From positions 1,116,001-1,180,000 of the forward strand of contig NZ_MINI01000048.1 in the NCBI RefSeq assembly GCF_002906855.1: 64,000 bases of DNA, written 5' to 3'. Position 1 is the stretch's first letter. Each line of letters opens with the position of its first letter. This stretch comes from Pseudomonas putida. Its GTDB lineage: Bacteria > Pseudomonadota > Gammaproteobacteria > Pseudomonadales > Pseudomonadaceae. The notes below the pieces were generated by a model. It ran no database searches. It worked only from the letters and a program-made list of their open reading frames with translations, and was not told where the DNA came from. The position numbers and the translations under genes were made by a program. This document shows positions 24,974 through 33,992 of this stretch, in pieces.

Positions 24974-26170
24974 ATGTCCCTGCCCAGCCTTCGCCTCAAA
25001 GCCAATGCCGACCGCCGCCTGCGCGCCGGCCACCTGTGGGTCTACAGCAACGAAGTCGACGTTTCCGCGACCCCGCTGCAAGGCTTCCAGGCCGGCCAGC
25101 AGGCAGTGCTCGAAGCTGCCAACGGCAAACCGCTGGGCATCGTCGCGCTGAGCCCGAACAACCTGATCTGCGCCCGCCTGCTGTCGCGTGACATCAAGCT
25201 GCCGCTGGACAAATCGCTGCTGGTGCACCGTTTGAACGTCGCCCTGTCCCTGCGCGAGCGCCTGTTCGACCAGCCGTGCTACCGCCTGGTGTACGGCGAT
25301 TCCGACCTTCTGCCGGGCCTGGTGGTCGACCGTTTCTACGACATCCTCGTGGTGCAGCTGGCCTCTGCCACCATGGAAGCGCACAAGGATGACGTGATCG
25401 CCGCCCTGATCCAGGTGCTCAAGCCCAGCGGGATCCTGTTCAAGAACGACTCGGCCGCCCGCGACGCCGAAGGCCTGCAGCGCTACGTCGAAACCGTCTA
25501 CGGCGAAGTGCCGGACTGGGTTGCGCTGGAAGAGAACGGCGTCAAGTTCGAAGCCCCGGTACGCGAAGGCCAGAAAACTGGCTGGTTCTACGACCACCGC
25601 ATGAACCGCGCGCGCCTGGCCCCCTATGTCAAAGGCAAGCGCGTACTCGACCTGTTCAGCTACATCGGTGGCTGGGGCGTACAGGCCGGTGCGTTCGGCG
25701 CCAGCGAAGTGTTCTGCGTGGATGCCTCGGGCTTTGCCCTGGATGGTGTCGAGCGTAACGCTGCGCTGAACGGCATCAGCGAGAAGCTGACCTGCATCGA
25801 AGGCGACGTGTTCGAGGCCCTGCGCGAGCTGAAGGCCGCCGAAGAGCGCTTCGATGTGATCATTGCCGACCCACCCGCCTTCATCAAGCGCAAGAAAGAC
25901 CTGAAAAACGGCGAAGCGGCCTACCGCCGCCTCAACGAGCAGGCCATGCGCATGCTGAGCAAGGACGGCATCCTGGTCAGCGCCTCGTGCTCGATGCACC
26001 TGCCAGAGGACGACCTGCACAACATCCTGCTGACCAGCGCTCGCCACCTGGACCGCAACCTGCAACTGCTCGAGCGCGGCGGCCAGGGCCCGGACCACCC
26101 CGTGCACCCGGCCATTGCCGAAACCCGCTACATCAAGAGCATCACCTGCCGGTTGCTGCCAAACAGCTGA
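24974..26170 (+). CDS. rlmI: 23S rRNA (cytosine1962-C5)-methyltransferase RlmI
   Basis: A 398-residue enzyme with an N-terminal PUA domain (LKANADRRLRAGHLWVYSNEV, residues 7-27), a central EEHEA-type domain, and a C-terminal Rossmann methyltransferase with VLDLFSYIGGWGVQAGAFG near 225 and IIADPPAF near 300. The ATG at 24974 follows a CGGAG ribosome site, and a hairpin terminator follows the gene. In E. coli RlmI makes m5C1962 of 23S rRNA; the length here agrees. Confidence 0.93.
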   Translation: MSLPSLRLKANADRRLRAGHLWVYSNEVDVSATPLQGFQAGQQAVLEAANGKPLGIVALSPNNLICARLLSRDIKLPLDKSLLVHRLNVALSLRERLFDQPCYRLVYGDSDLLPGLVVDRFYDILVVQLASATMEAHKDDVIAALIQVLKPSGILFKNDSAARDAEGLQRYVETVYGEVPDWVALEENGVKFEAPVREGQKTGWFYDHRMNRARLAPYVKGKRVLDLFSYIGGWGVQAGAFGASEVFCVDASGFALDGVERNAALNGISEKLTCIEGDVFEALRELKAAEERFDVIIADPPAFIKRKKDLKNGEAAYRRLNEQAMRMLSKDGILVSASCSMHLPEDDLHNILLTSARHLDRNLQLLERGGQGPDHPVHPAIAETRYIKSITCRLLPNS

Positions 26171-26176
26171 TCCGCG

Positions 26177-26205
26177 CGGCCTGGGGCGCAATGCGCCCCA
26201 GGCCG
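26177..26205. terminator. Hairpin between convergent rlmI and the MgtE-like gene
   Basis: A 13-bp perfect stem (CGGCCTGGGGCGC with its complement) with an AAT loop lies between the two convergent stops. A U run is lacking on either side, but position and stability suggest a transcript end for both genes. Confidence 0.65.
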
Positions 26206-26208
26206 GTA

Positions 26209-26883
26209 TCAGATTTCCAGCACCTGCGACGCGATCCCGAAGTACACCAGCACCCCCGCCGCATCGGCGATCGAGGTCACCAGCGGACCACTGGCGGTAG
26301 CCGGGTCGAGCTTCAGGCGTGTGAACAGGAACGGGAGGCTCATGCCGATCAGGCTGCCGGCCAACACGATCACCACCATGCTGCTGGCTACGATCAAGGC
26401 AACGTCCGCGCCACCTCGCAATGCTCCCAGCGATGCCACCGCCAGGGCCATGGTGCCGCCGAGCGCCAACGCCACCCCGCATTCGCGGCCCAGCATGCGC
26501 ATCCAGTCACGCATGACCACCTCTCCCGTCGCCAGCGCCCGCACCATCAAGGTGGCCGACTGCGCACCGGCGTTCCCCCCGCTGTCCACCAACAGAGGCA
26601 GGAAGAACACCAGCACGATATGCGCGGCGATGGTTTCTTCAAAGGCGGCAATGCCGGCGCCGGAAAACAGGTTGCCGAACACCAGCAGCACCAGCCACAG
26701 CACTCGCTTGCGGTAAAGCAGACCAACAGTGGCATTGCGCAGGTTGCCGACGTGATTGGTGATCGATGCGCCTTTGTGGAAGTCTTCGGTCGCCTCCTGG
26801 CGAAGCTTGACCAGCGCTTCACTGGCCTGGTCACGCGAGAGTGGTTCTTTACAGCGAATGCAGTTTGCGCAGACAGAGTACAT
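26209..26883 (-). CDS. MgtE-type divalent cation transporter, membrane domain only
   Basis: A 224-residue protein matching the transmembrane part of MgtE magnesium channels, including the signature PLLVDSGGNAGAQSATLMVR near residues 96-115 and about five helices. The cytosolic N domain and CBS domains that gate classical MgtE are absent, so regulation must differ or a partner supplies it. A short N-terminal cysteine motif, CANCIRC at residues 5-11, precedes the pore. It is convergent with rlmI. Confidence 0.8.
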   Translation of the reverse strand: MYSVCANCIRCKEPLSRDQASEALVKLRQEATEDFHKGASITNHVGNLRNATVGLLYRKRVLWLVLLVFGNLFSGAGIAAFEETIAAHIVLVFFLPLLVDSGGNAGAQSATLMVRALATGEVVMRDWMRMLGRECGVALALGGTMALAVASLGALRGGADVALIVASSMVVIVLAGSLIGMSLPFLFTRLKLDPATASGPLVTSIADAAGVLVYFGIASQVLEI

Positions 26884-27362
26884 ACGAGTCTCCAGGCGCC
26901 GACGCAGGCACCCGCAAACCTCGAACTCAGGGGTTCAAGCCTTCGCAAGCCCTGGCGACAACGCGCTCAGTGCCAATTTACAAGTTCGTGGTGAACTGAA
27001 ACTGGGAAGGTCCATTGAAGTGATTTCTCGTGAAGCCGCACATGCGGCGCGGAGGATAATAACCAGCGCGGTTGGCAGGGTCTGCCACGCAGGCAGCATT
27101 TCAGAGGCGTCCTACACGCAGCCAGGAATCACGCTCAAACCACCGTCCAGGCACATCTTCATTCCCTCGCCGCGCCAGCGGTGTAGAATCGGCCTATTCA
27201 TCGCCAGTCATCCCCGGCGGGTTTATGAGCTCTGGCCAAGCACGCGGCGATCCCGCGCGGTCTTCGGCCCCATCCGTGCCAGTGGCAACCGGCCTGCGGT
27301 ACAAAGGACAAGAGAAGCTCACTCCCCTTTTTGTGACCTGATTAAGCCGCCAGGAGTGTTTC
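26884..27362. other. 479-bp divergent gap before ilvD, no clear gene
   Basis: The stretch separates the MgtE-like gene from ilvD. It probably holds both promoters; a TAGAAT at 27184-27189 is a possible -10. A 38-codon frame at 27225-27341 precedes ilvD but is not rich in Ile, Leu or Val, so it is not an obvious attenuator leader. I see no riboswitch fold or strong terminator. Confidence 0.5.
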
Positions 27363-29204
27363 ATGCCTGATTATCGTTCCAAGACTTCCACCCAAGGCCG
27401 CAACATGGCCGGCGCCCGCGCCCTGTGGCGCGCCACCGGGATGAAGGACGAAGACTTCAAGAAACCGATCATCGCCATCGCCAACTCGTTCACCCAATTC
27501 GTCCCGGGCCACGTGCACCTGAAGGACCTCGGCCAGCTGGTCGCCCGCGAGATCGAACGCGCCGGTGGCGTGGCCAAGGAATTCAACACCATCGCGGTCG
27601 ATGACGGCATCGCCATGGGCCACGACGGCATGCTGTACTCGCTGCCAAGCCGCGAGATCATCGCCGACGCCGTCGAGTACATGGTCAACGCCCATTGCGC
27701 CGACGCCATCGTCTGCATCTCCAACTGCGACAAGATCACCCCCGGCATGCTGATGGCCGCCCTGCGCCTGAACATCCCGGTAATCTTCGTCTCCGGCGGC
27801 CCGATGGAAGCCGGCAAGACCAAGCTGGCCAGCCACGGCCTGGACCTGGTCGACGCGATGGTCATCGCCGCCGACTCCACCGCCAGTGACGAGAAGGTCG
27901 CCGAGTACGAGCGCAGCGCCTGCCCGACCTGCGGTTCGTGCTCCGGCATGTTCACCGCCAACTCGATGAACTGCCTGACCGAAGCCCTGGGCCTGGCCCT
28001 GCCGGGCAACGGTTCGACCCTGGCCACCCACGCCGACCGCGAGCAGCTGTTCCTCACCGCCGGCCGCACCATCGTCGAGCTGTGCAAGCGCTACTACCAG
28101 GAAAACGACGAGTCTGTGCTGCCGCGCAGCATCGCCAACTTCAAGGCGTTCGAGAACGCCATGATGCTCGACATCGCCATGGGCGGTTCGACCAACACCA
28201 TCCTGCACCTGCTGGCTGCAGCCCAGGAAGGTGAAGTCGAGTTCGACCTGCGCGACATCGATCGCCTGTCGCGCAAGGTGCCGCAGTTGTGCAAGGTGGC
28301 GCCGAACATCCAGAAGTACCACATGGAAGACGTACACCGCGCTGGCGGCATCTTCAGCATCCTCGGTTCGCTGGCCCGTGGCGGCCTGCTGCACACCGAC
28401 CTGCCGACTGTGCACAGCCGCAGCATGGAAGAAGCCATCGCCAAGTGGGACATCACCCAGACCGATGACGAAGCCGTGCACACCTTCTTCAAGGCAGGCC
28501 CAGCTGGCATCCCGACCCAGACTGCATTCAGCCAGTCGACCCGTTGGGAAACCCTCGACGACGACCGTGAAAACGGCTGTATCCGCAGCTTCGAGCACGC
28601 CTACTCGCAAGAAGGCGGCCTGGCTGTGCTGTACGGCAACATCGCCCTGGACGGCTGCGTGGTGAAAACCGCCGGTGTCGACGAGTCGATCCACGTGTTC
28701 GAAGGCACCGCGAAGATCTTCGAAAGCCAGGACAGCGCCGTGCGCGGCATCCTCGCCGACGAAGTGAAGGCCGGCGACATCGTGATCATCCGTTACGAAG
28801 GCCCGAAAGGCGGCCCGGGTATGCAAGAAATGCTCTACCCGACCTCGTACCTGAAGTCCAAGGGCCTGGGCAAGGCCTGCGCCCTGCTCACCGACGGCCG
28901 CTTCTCGGGCGGTACCTCGGGCCTGTCGATCGGCCATGCCTCGCCGGAAGCTGCTGCTGGCGGCGCCATCGGCCTGGTGCGCGACGGCGACAAGGTGCTG
29001 ATCGACATCCCCAACCGTTCGATCAACCTGCTGGTCAGCGACGAAGAGCTTGCTCAGCGCCGCATCGAGCAGGACAAGAAAGGCTGGAAACCGGCTGAAG
29101 TGCGCCCACGCAAGGTGACCACCGCGCTGAAGGCCTACGCCCTGCTGGCGACCAGTGCTGACAAAGGTGCTGTGCGTAACAAGGCGATGCTGGAAGGGCT
29201 CTGA
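27363..29204 (+). CDS. ilvD: Dihydroxy-acid dehydratase IlvD
   Basis: A 613-residue iron-sulfur dehydratase in isoleucine, valine and pantothenate synthesis. Cluster-ligand cysteines are recognisable in ISNCDKITPGM (near residue 122) and CPTCGSCSGMFTANSMNC (near 195). The C-terminal segment TDGRFSGGTSGLSIGHASPE near 510 is the conserved substrate/cofactor region. Start ATG follows AGGAG. The length equals that of E. coli IlvD. It has its own terminator and stands alone here, apart from the rest of the ilv genes. Confidence 0.97.
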   Translation: MPDYRSKTSTQGRNMAGARALWRATGMKDEDFKKPIIAIANSFTQFVPGHVHLKDLGQLVAREIERAGGVAKEFNTIAVDDGIAMGHDGMLYSLPSREIIADAVEYMVNAHCADAIVCISNCDKITPGMLMAALRLNIPVIFVSGGPMEAGKTKLASHGLDLVDAMVIAADSTASDEKVAEYERSACPTCGSCSGMFTANSMNCLTEALGLALPGNGSTLATHADREQLFLTAGRTIVELCKRYYQENDESVLPRSIANFKAFENAMMLDIAMGGSTNTILHLLAAAQEGEVEFDLRDIDRLSRKVPQLCKVAPNIQKYHMEDVHRAGGIFSILGSLARGGLLHTDLPTVHSRSMEEAIAKWDITQTDDEAVHTFFKAGPAGIPTQTAFSQSTRWETLDDDRENGCIRSFEHAYSQEGGLAVLYGNIALDGCVVKTAGVDESIHVFEGTAKIFESQDSAVRGILADEVKAGDIVIIRYEGPKGGPGMQEMLYPTSYLKSKGLGKACALLTDGRFSGGTSGLSIGHASPEAAAGGAIGLVRDGDKVLIDIPNRSINLLVSDEELAQRRIEQDKKGWKPAEVRPRKVTTALKAYALLATSADKGAVRNKAMLEGL

Positions 29205-29226
29205 GGCTCTGACCGCGTGAAAGAGA

Positions 29227-29254
29227 AACCGGCGCCCTGAGCGCCGGTTTTTTT
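29227..29254 (+). terminator. Intrinsic terminator of ilvD
   Basis: AACCGGCGC and GCGCCGGTT form a 9-bp stem with a short loop followed by seven Ts, 22 bases after the ilvD stop. Confidence 0.9.
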
Positions 29255-29267
29255 ATGCCTGTCCCGA

Positions 29268-29295
29268 CCTCTTCGCGAGTAAACCCGCGAAGAGG
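29268..29295. repeat. P. putida-type REP element
   Basis: CCTCTTCGCG and CGCGAAGAGG form a perfect 10-bp inverted repeat around an 8-base loop. This is the core of the repetitive extragenic palindrome widespread in P. putida genomes. It lies between ilvD and the convergent phosphatase gene. Confidence 0.8.
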
Positions 29296-29305
29296 CCAGC
29301 AAGTC

Positions 29306-30361
29306 CTACTGAATCTGCTCCGGCGTCACAATCACCCAGTTCTTGTCCGCCGTCACCGGCAACCCTTCCTTCGCCTGTGCCGCCGCGTTCTTCGCGATCA
29401 TCCCGTTCAGCTGGTCCATGTACTTGGCCTTGCGGTTTATCCACAGGTGGATGCCGCCCTTGTTCACATCCACACCATGGAACTGCATGTAGCCATCACT
29501 GGTTGGCGTATCACCCCCCACCAACACTGGCTTCTTCCATTCATCGATGTAGGTCAGGATCGCCGCCTGCTTGCCTGCCATCCAGGTGGCCGGGGTCCAC
29601 AGGTATGGCGTAAGCTCCAGCCCTTCATTGGCCTTGACGTCATACTGCCCGGCGCTGATCTGCTTGCGCGCCGTGGTCAGCTGGCCATTGGCGCGATCCT
29701 TGAGCAACAGGCTGACACCAATCACGTTCTGCGGTTTGACGTTGTAGCCGTACTTGGGATCGGAAGCGACCATGCGTACCAGCTCTTCGGACGCCGCCGA
29801 AATCACATAGACCTCGATGCCATTCTCCATCAATTTGTTGTACAGCTCGGCCTGGCCGGTGAATACCTTCGGCGGCTGTACCTCGATGGACTTGACCTGG
29901 TCACCTTCAAAATAGGTGCTGGGGATTGGCTTGCCCGAGGCCATCAGCTCATCGACCTGAGCCTTGAGCTCTTTGAGAGTGAAGCCGGCAAACACCTGCG
30001 CCACCCACGGGTAGCAGACCATGTCGTCGATCTCGCACAGGCGGTAGTAGTAGCTGAACAGGCTTTCCTTGTGCTCGGCCGTGTCCTTGAACGGGATCAG
30101 CTTGAGCGACGGGTCAAGCTTGTCGCGGGTCAGCAGGCCCTTGTTTTCCATGAATGGCAGCAACGCTTCTTCGAGGTCGTAGCGGTAGCTAGTGTTGTCC
30201 ATGTCGAAGACTGCGTAATTACCTTTATGAGCATTGGCGGCAATCATGGCGTCGAGCTGTTTGGCTGCATCGGTGGGCCAGTGCTTGAGCTCGGTGGCGA
30301 AGCTTTCCACACTGAACAGCAGGGACAAACCCAAGGCAAGGGCTTTCGGAGCGAACTTCAT
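29306..30361 (-). CDS. pchP: Secreted phosphorylcholine phosphatase-like HAD phosphatase
   Basis: A 351-residue HAD phosphatase with a signal peptide (1-22, cleaving after FA in VESFATE). HAD motif I is FDMDNTSYRYDLEEALLPF near residues 52-70, motif II lies in VISAASEE near 195, and motif IV in VLVGGDTPTSDGY near 295. As I recall the sequence, it closely resembles P. aeruginosa PchP, a periplasmic enzyme that frees choline from phosphorylcholine derived from host or membrane lipids. It is divergent from tcyP. Confidence 0.78.
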   Translation of the reverse strand: MKFAPKALALGLSLLFSVESFATELKHWPTDAAKQLDAMIAANAHKGNYAVFDMDNTSYRYDLEEALLPFMENKGLLTRDKLDPSLKLIPFKDTAEHKESLFSYYYRLCEIDDMVCYPWVAQVFAGFTLKELKAQVDELMASGKPIPSTYFEGDQVKSIEVQPPKVFTGQAELYNKLMENGIEVYVISAASEELVRMVASDPKYGYNVKPQNVIGVSLLLKDRANGQLTTARKQISAGQYDVKANEGLELTPYLWTPATWMAGKQAAILTYIDEWKKPVLVGGDTPTSDGYMQFHGVDVNKGGIHLWINRKAKYMDQLNGMIAKNAAAQAKEGLPVTADKNWVIVTPEQIQ

Positions 30362-30513
30362 GTGCGAATCTCCTGAGATGACCCGGAAAAATTAGTGCAA
30401 GATTCGACGATTTCGACCCCTCACAACGACCTTCACAAAACTGTAAACGTCGTGTGCATTGCTATCCGCGACAGCCTGTTATTCCATAAACGACTAAGCA
30501 AATTACTTTTGGG

Positions 30514-30519
30514 TATAAA
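30514..30519 (+). promoter_or_regulatory. Candidate -10 box for tcyP
   Basis: TATAAA lies 84 bases before the tcyP ATG within an AT-rich divergent gap. The matching -35 is weak, so support is limited. Confidence 0.3.
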
Positions 30520-30603
30520 TTCGTTTCTTTTCAGGCTGTTAGCATTTCCGTTCGCAATCGCTCATCAGAGGCGATGCCTCTTCTGCTTTTTCCTGGAGCT
30601 TCA

Positions 30604-31995
30604 ATGAACCTGCCGTTGTCCCTCAACCTGCTGGCGTTCCTGGCCCTGCTGCTAGGCCTGGCACAAACCGGCCGCACCGATTGGAGCCTGGCCAAGAAGG
30701 TCCTGCTGGGCCTGGCGCTGGGCGTCGCGTTCGGCCTGACTCTACACACCATTTATGGCGCCGGCCACCCGGTACTCAAGGCCACCATCAGCTGGCTGGA
30801 CCTGGTCGGCAACAGCTACGTCGGCCTGCTACAGATGATCGTCATGCCGCTGATCTTCGCATCGATCCTCAGCGCCGTGGCTCGCCTGCACAACGCCTCT
30901 TCGCTGGGCCGCATCAGCGTGTTGAGCATCGGCACCCTGCTGCTGACCACCGCCATTGCCGCACTGATCGGCATTGTCCTGACCAACCTGTTCGGCCTGA
31001 CCGCCGAAGGCCTGGTGGCCGGCGCCCAGGAAAGCGCGCGCATGCAGGTTATCCACAGCGACTACTTAGGCAAGGTTGCCGACCTGAACATCCCGCAGCT
31101 GCTGCTGTCGTTCATCCCGAGTAACCCGGTTGGCGACCTTGCCCGGGCCAAGCCGACCTCGATCATCAGCGTGGTGATCTTCGCCGTGTTCGTCGGCCTG
31201 GCCGCGCTGCAGTTGATCAAGGACGACGCCGAGAAGGGCGCGCGCGCCCTGTCGGCCATCGATACACTGCAAGCTTGGGTGATGCGCCTGGTTCGCGTGG
31301 TGATGAAGCTCACCCCTTACGGCGTACTCGCGCTGATGACCAAGGTGGTGGCCAGCTCGAACCTGGAAGATATCCTCAAGCTGGGCAGTTTCGTGGTGGT
31401 GTCGTACCTGGGCCTGGCGCTGATGTTCGTGGTCCACGGCATCATCCTCGCCGCCACTGGCGTGAGCCCGCTGCGCTTCTTCCGCAAGGTCTGGCCAGTG
31501 CTGACCTTTGCCTTCACCAGCCGCTCCAGCGCCGCCAGCATCCCGCTGAACATCGAGGCGCAAACCCGCCGCCTGGGTGTGCCGCAATCGATTGCCAGCT
31601 TCAGTGCATCGTTCGGCACCACCATTGGCCAGAACGGCTGCGCGGGCCTCTATCCGGCCATGCTGGCCGTGATGGTGGCGCCTGCGGTGGGCATCGATAC
31701 CTTCGACCCGCTGTGGATCGCGACCCTGGTGGCGATCGTGACGCTGAGTTCGGCGGGTGTGGCAGGCGTCGGTGGCGGTGCGACCTTCGCTGCGCTGATC
31801 GTGCTGCCGGCCATGGGCTTGCCGGTCGAGCTGGTCGCACTGCTGATTTCGGTGGAGCCGCTGATCGACATGGGCCGCACGGCGTTGAACGTGAATGGCT
31901 CGATGACCGCGGGCGTGGTGACCAGCCAGCTGCTGAAAGAGACCGACAAGGACGTGCTGGCCGGCGATGAGCATGCCGAGCTGAGTCATAGCTGA
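30604..31995 (+). CDS. tcyP: L-cystine symporter TcyP (dicarboxylate/cation symporter family)
   Basis: A 463-residue inner-membrane carrier of the DAACS family, resembling E. coli YdjN/TcyP along its whole length: LLQMIVMPLIFASILSAVAR near residue 80, TSRSSAASIPLNIEAQTRRL near 305, and the conserved NVNGSMTAG near the end. These correspond to helix 4, the serine-rich hairpin and the substrate-binding helix 8. The function would be uptake of cystine and related sulfur compounds. ATG at 30604 follows a TGGAG ribosome site. A hairpin terminator follows. Confidence 0.9.
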   Translation: MNLPLSLNLLAFLALLLGLAQTGRTDWSLAKKVLLGLALGVAFGLTLHTIYGAGHPVLKATISWLDLVGNSYVGLLQMIVMPLIFASILSAVARLHNASSLGRISVLSIGTLLLTTAIAALIGIVLTNLFGLTAEGLVAGAQESARMQVIHSDYLGKVADLNIPQLLLSFIPSNPVGDLARAKPTSIISVVIFAVFVGLAALQLIKDDAEKGARALSAIDTLQAWVMRLVRVVMKLTPYGVLALMTKVVASSNLEDILKLGSFVVVSYLGLALMFVVHGIILAATGVSPLRFFRKVWPVLTFAFTSRSSAASIPLNIEAQTRRLGVPQSIASFSASFGTTIGQNGCAGLYPAMLAVMVAPAVGIDTFDPLWIATLVAIVTLSSAGVAGVGGGATFAALIVLPAMGLPVELVALLISVEPLIDMGRTALNVNGSMTAGVVTSQLLKETDKDVLAGDEHAELSHS

Positions 31996-31998
31996 CAT

Positions 31999-32028
31999 AT
32001 TGCGGGGGCTGCTTTGCAGCCCCCGCAA
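31999..32028. terminator. Strong hairpin between convergent tcyP and folA
   Basis: ATTGCGGGGGCTGC pairs perfectly over 13-14 bases with its complement around a TTT loop, just before the folA stop. Without a long U run on either side it is probably a shared bidirectional transcript end. Confidence 0.7.
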
Positions 32029-32030
32029 TT

Positions 32031-32546
32031 TCAGATCTTGTCCCAAACCTCGAAGTGGTAAGCCGGCTTGCCTTCTTCAGCCTGTGCCTCGCTCGACATC
32101 AGCTTCCACTGGCCCTCATCAAACTCAGGGAACCACGCATCCCCCTCCGGCGCCAGTTCCACCCGCGTAAGATACATCCGGCTCACCAGCCCCTTCTCCA
32201 ACGCCTGCCCATACAGCTGCGCCCCGCCAATCAGCATGACCTCGCCAACGCCCTGCTCACGCGCCCACTGCCCGGCCCGCGCCACTGCGGCCTCCAGCGA
32301 GGCGAACACCTCGGCCCCGGCCAGTTCCAGGCCCGCCTGCCGGCTGACCACAATGTTCAAACGCCCCGGCAACGGCCGACCCAGCGAATCCCAGGTCTTG
32401 CGCCCCATGATGATCGGCTTGCCCAGGGTAGTGGCCTTGAAGTACTTGAAGTCCCCCGGCAGGTGCCAGGGCATGGTGTTGTCGATGCCGATCACGCGGT
32501 TCTCGGCGTGAGCCGCGATCAGGCTGAGGGGGAGTGATGTATTCAT
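32031..32546 (-). CDS. folA: Dihydrofolate reductase FolA
   Basis: A 171-residue NADPH-dependent reductase regenerating tetrahydrofolate, the target of trimethoprim. GIDNTMPWHLPGDFKYFK near residue 20 holds the Met20-type loop and the acidic catalytic Asp (LPGDF). IIMGRKTWDSLGRPLPGR near 45 and VMLIGGAQLY near 110 are the NADPH-binding segments. The ATG at 32546 starts the domain; longer in-frame sequence upstream lacks family content. The overall chromosomal type is normal for Pseudomonas. Confidence 0.96.
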   Translation of the reverse strand: MNTSLPLSLIAAHAENRVIGIDNTMPWHLPGDFKYFKATTLGKPIIMGRKTWDSLGRPLPGRLNIVVSRQAGLELAGAEVFASLEAAVARAGQWAREQGVGEVMLIGGAQLYGQALEKGLVSRMYLTRVELAPEGDAWFPEFDEGQWKLMSSEAQAEEGKPAYHFEVWDKI

Positions 32547-32612
32547 GCCAGCGAGGATAGCACCGGGCGTGTGGGTTATGCTTCTGCCCTGAACCACGCA
32601 ATGGAAGACCTT

Positions 32613-33992
32613 GTGACTGCACCGACTCCACTGGACAAGCGCTGGCTCACCGAAGCGGTACGCCTGCGCGAGGAACACGCCGGCCTCCTGGACGATCAGG
32701 AGGCCAACCGCCATGCCCGCCAGCAAGGCGGCGACCTGGCAGCGCGCATCGAAACCCGTGCGCTGTTCCTCGCCGAACGCGACGGCATGACCTCGGCGTT
32801 GCGCCACTGGAAACAGGGCGCACGCCTGGCGTTGCTGGCCTTGATGCTACTGGCCGTTTTCAGCGGCGCAGGCCTGGCCTTCGCCGCCCTGGGCGACGGG
32901 CAGCGCCCGGTCAACGTGTTCTGGGCGCTGGGCAGCCTGCTCGGGCTGAACCTGCTGTTGTTGCTGGGCTGGGCCGTGGGTTTCGCCTTGAGCGGCGAGC
33001 ACGGCGCCAGCCTCGGTCGCCTGTGGTTGTGGCTAAGTGAGCGCTTCGCCCGCGACGCCAAGGCCGCACACCTGGCGCCGGCACTGCTGGTGCTGCTGCA
33101 ACGCCAACGCCTGAATCGCTGGCTGCTCGGCGTGCTGGTGCACGGCCTGTGGCTGCTGGCGATGGTCGCCGCCCTGAGCATGCTGCTGGCCTTGCTGGCA
33201 ACCCGCCGTTACGACTTCGTCTGGGAAACCACCCTGCTGGCCGCCGACCCGTTCATCCACCTGACCCAGGCCCTCGGCGCCCTGCCTTCGCTGCTCGGTT
33301 TCGCCGTGCCGGACGAAGCAATGATCCGCGCCAGTGGCGACACCTTCCCCGCCCTGGATAGCGCCCGCCACGCCTGGGCCAGCTGGCTGCTCGGCGTGGT
33401 GCTGGTGTACGGCCTGCTGCCGCGCCTGCTGCTGGCCGGGCTGTGCCTGTGCCGCTGGCGTCAAGGCCGTGCGCAGCTGGCGCTGGACCTCAGCCTGCCC
33501 GGTTACGCGCAACTGCGCGATGCACTGATGCCGCGCAGCGAACGCATCGGCGTGCAGGACGCCGCACCCGATGCCCTCCCGCAGTTTCAGGCCGGCCAGC
33601 TGGAAAGCGGCAGCAGCGGCGCCTTACTGGTAGGCCTCGAACTTGACGACCAACGTCCCTGGCCGCCTGCCCTGCCCAAGGCAGTAACCGACGCGGGTGT
33701 GCTCGACAGCCGCGAGTCGCGCAACAGGCTGCTCGAACAACTCAGCCGTTTCCCTCCGGCGCGCTTGGCCATCGCCTGCGACCCACGCCGCTCACCCGAT
33801 CGTGGCAGCCTGGCGCTGCTCGCGGAGCTGGCGCGCAATGCAGGCGCCACTCGCATCTGGCTGCTTCAGGCTGCCCCCGGCCAGGCCCTGGACGCCGAAC
33901 GCCTGGGCGACTGGCACGACGCCCTAGACCGCCTCGGCCTGAGCCATGCCGACACGTCGCCCCTGACCTGGCTGGAGCATGGTCATGACTGA
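32613..33992 (+). CDS. DUF2868 membrane protein, partner of a GTPase
   Basis: A ~459-residue protein with four clear hydrophobic helices (about residues 72-95, 103-130, 168-196 and 252-280) followed by a soluble C-terminal half. It belongs to the uncharacterised DUF2868 family, usually encoded before a DUF3482 GTPase. The GTG at 32613 is preferred because GGAAG lies five bases upstream; ATG at 32601 is possible. Its end overlaps the GTPase start by eight bases, strong evidence of coupled translation. Function unknown. Confidence 0.82.
   Translation: MTAPTPLDKRWLTEAVRLREEHAGLLDDQEANRHARQQGGDLAARIETRALFLAERDGMTSALRHWKQGARLALLALMLLAVFSGAGLAFAALGDGQRPVNVFWALGSLLGLNLLLLLGWAVGFALSGEHGASLGRLWLWLSERFARDAKAAHLAPALLVLLQRQRLNRWLLGVLVHGLWLLAMVAALSMLLALLATRRYDFVWETTLLAADPFIHLTQALGALPSLLGFAVPDEAMIRASGDTFPALDSARHAWASWLLGVVLVYGLLPRLLLAGLCLCRWRQGRAQLALDLSLPGYAQLRDALMPRSERIGVQDAAPDALPQFQAGQLESGSSGALLVGLELDDQRPWPPALPKAVTDAGVLDSRESRNRLLEQLSRFPPARLAIACDPRRSPDRGSLALLAELARNAGATRIWLLQAAPGQALDAERLGDWHDALDRLGLSHADTSPLTWLEHGHD

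Noticed and set aside
27225..27341. 38-codon frame before ilvD considered as an attenuator leader
   Set aside because: Leader peptides for ilv genes are rich in Ile, Leu and Val; this one is not, and no terminator/antiterminator pair is visible between it and ilvD.
27342..28937. 531-codon minus-strand frame opposite ilvD
   Set aside because: Shadow of the ilvD coding strand; no family sequence, no ribosome site of note.
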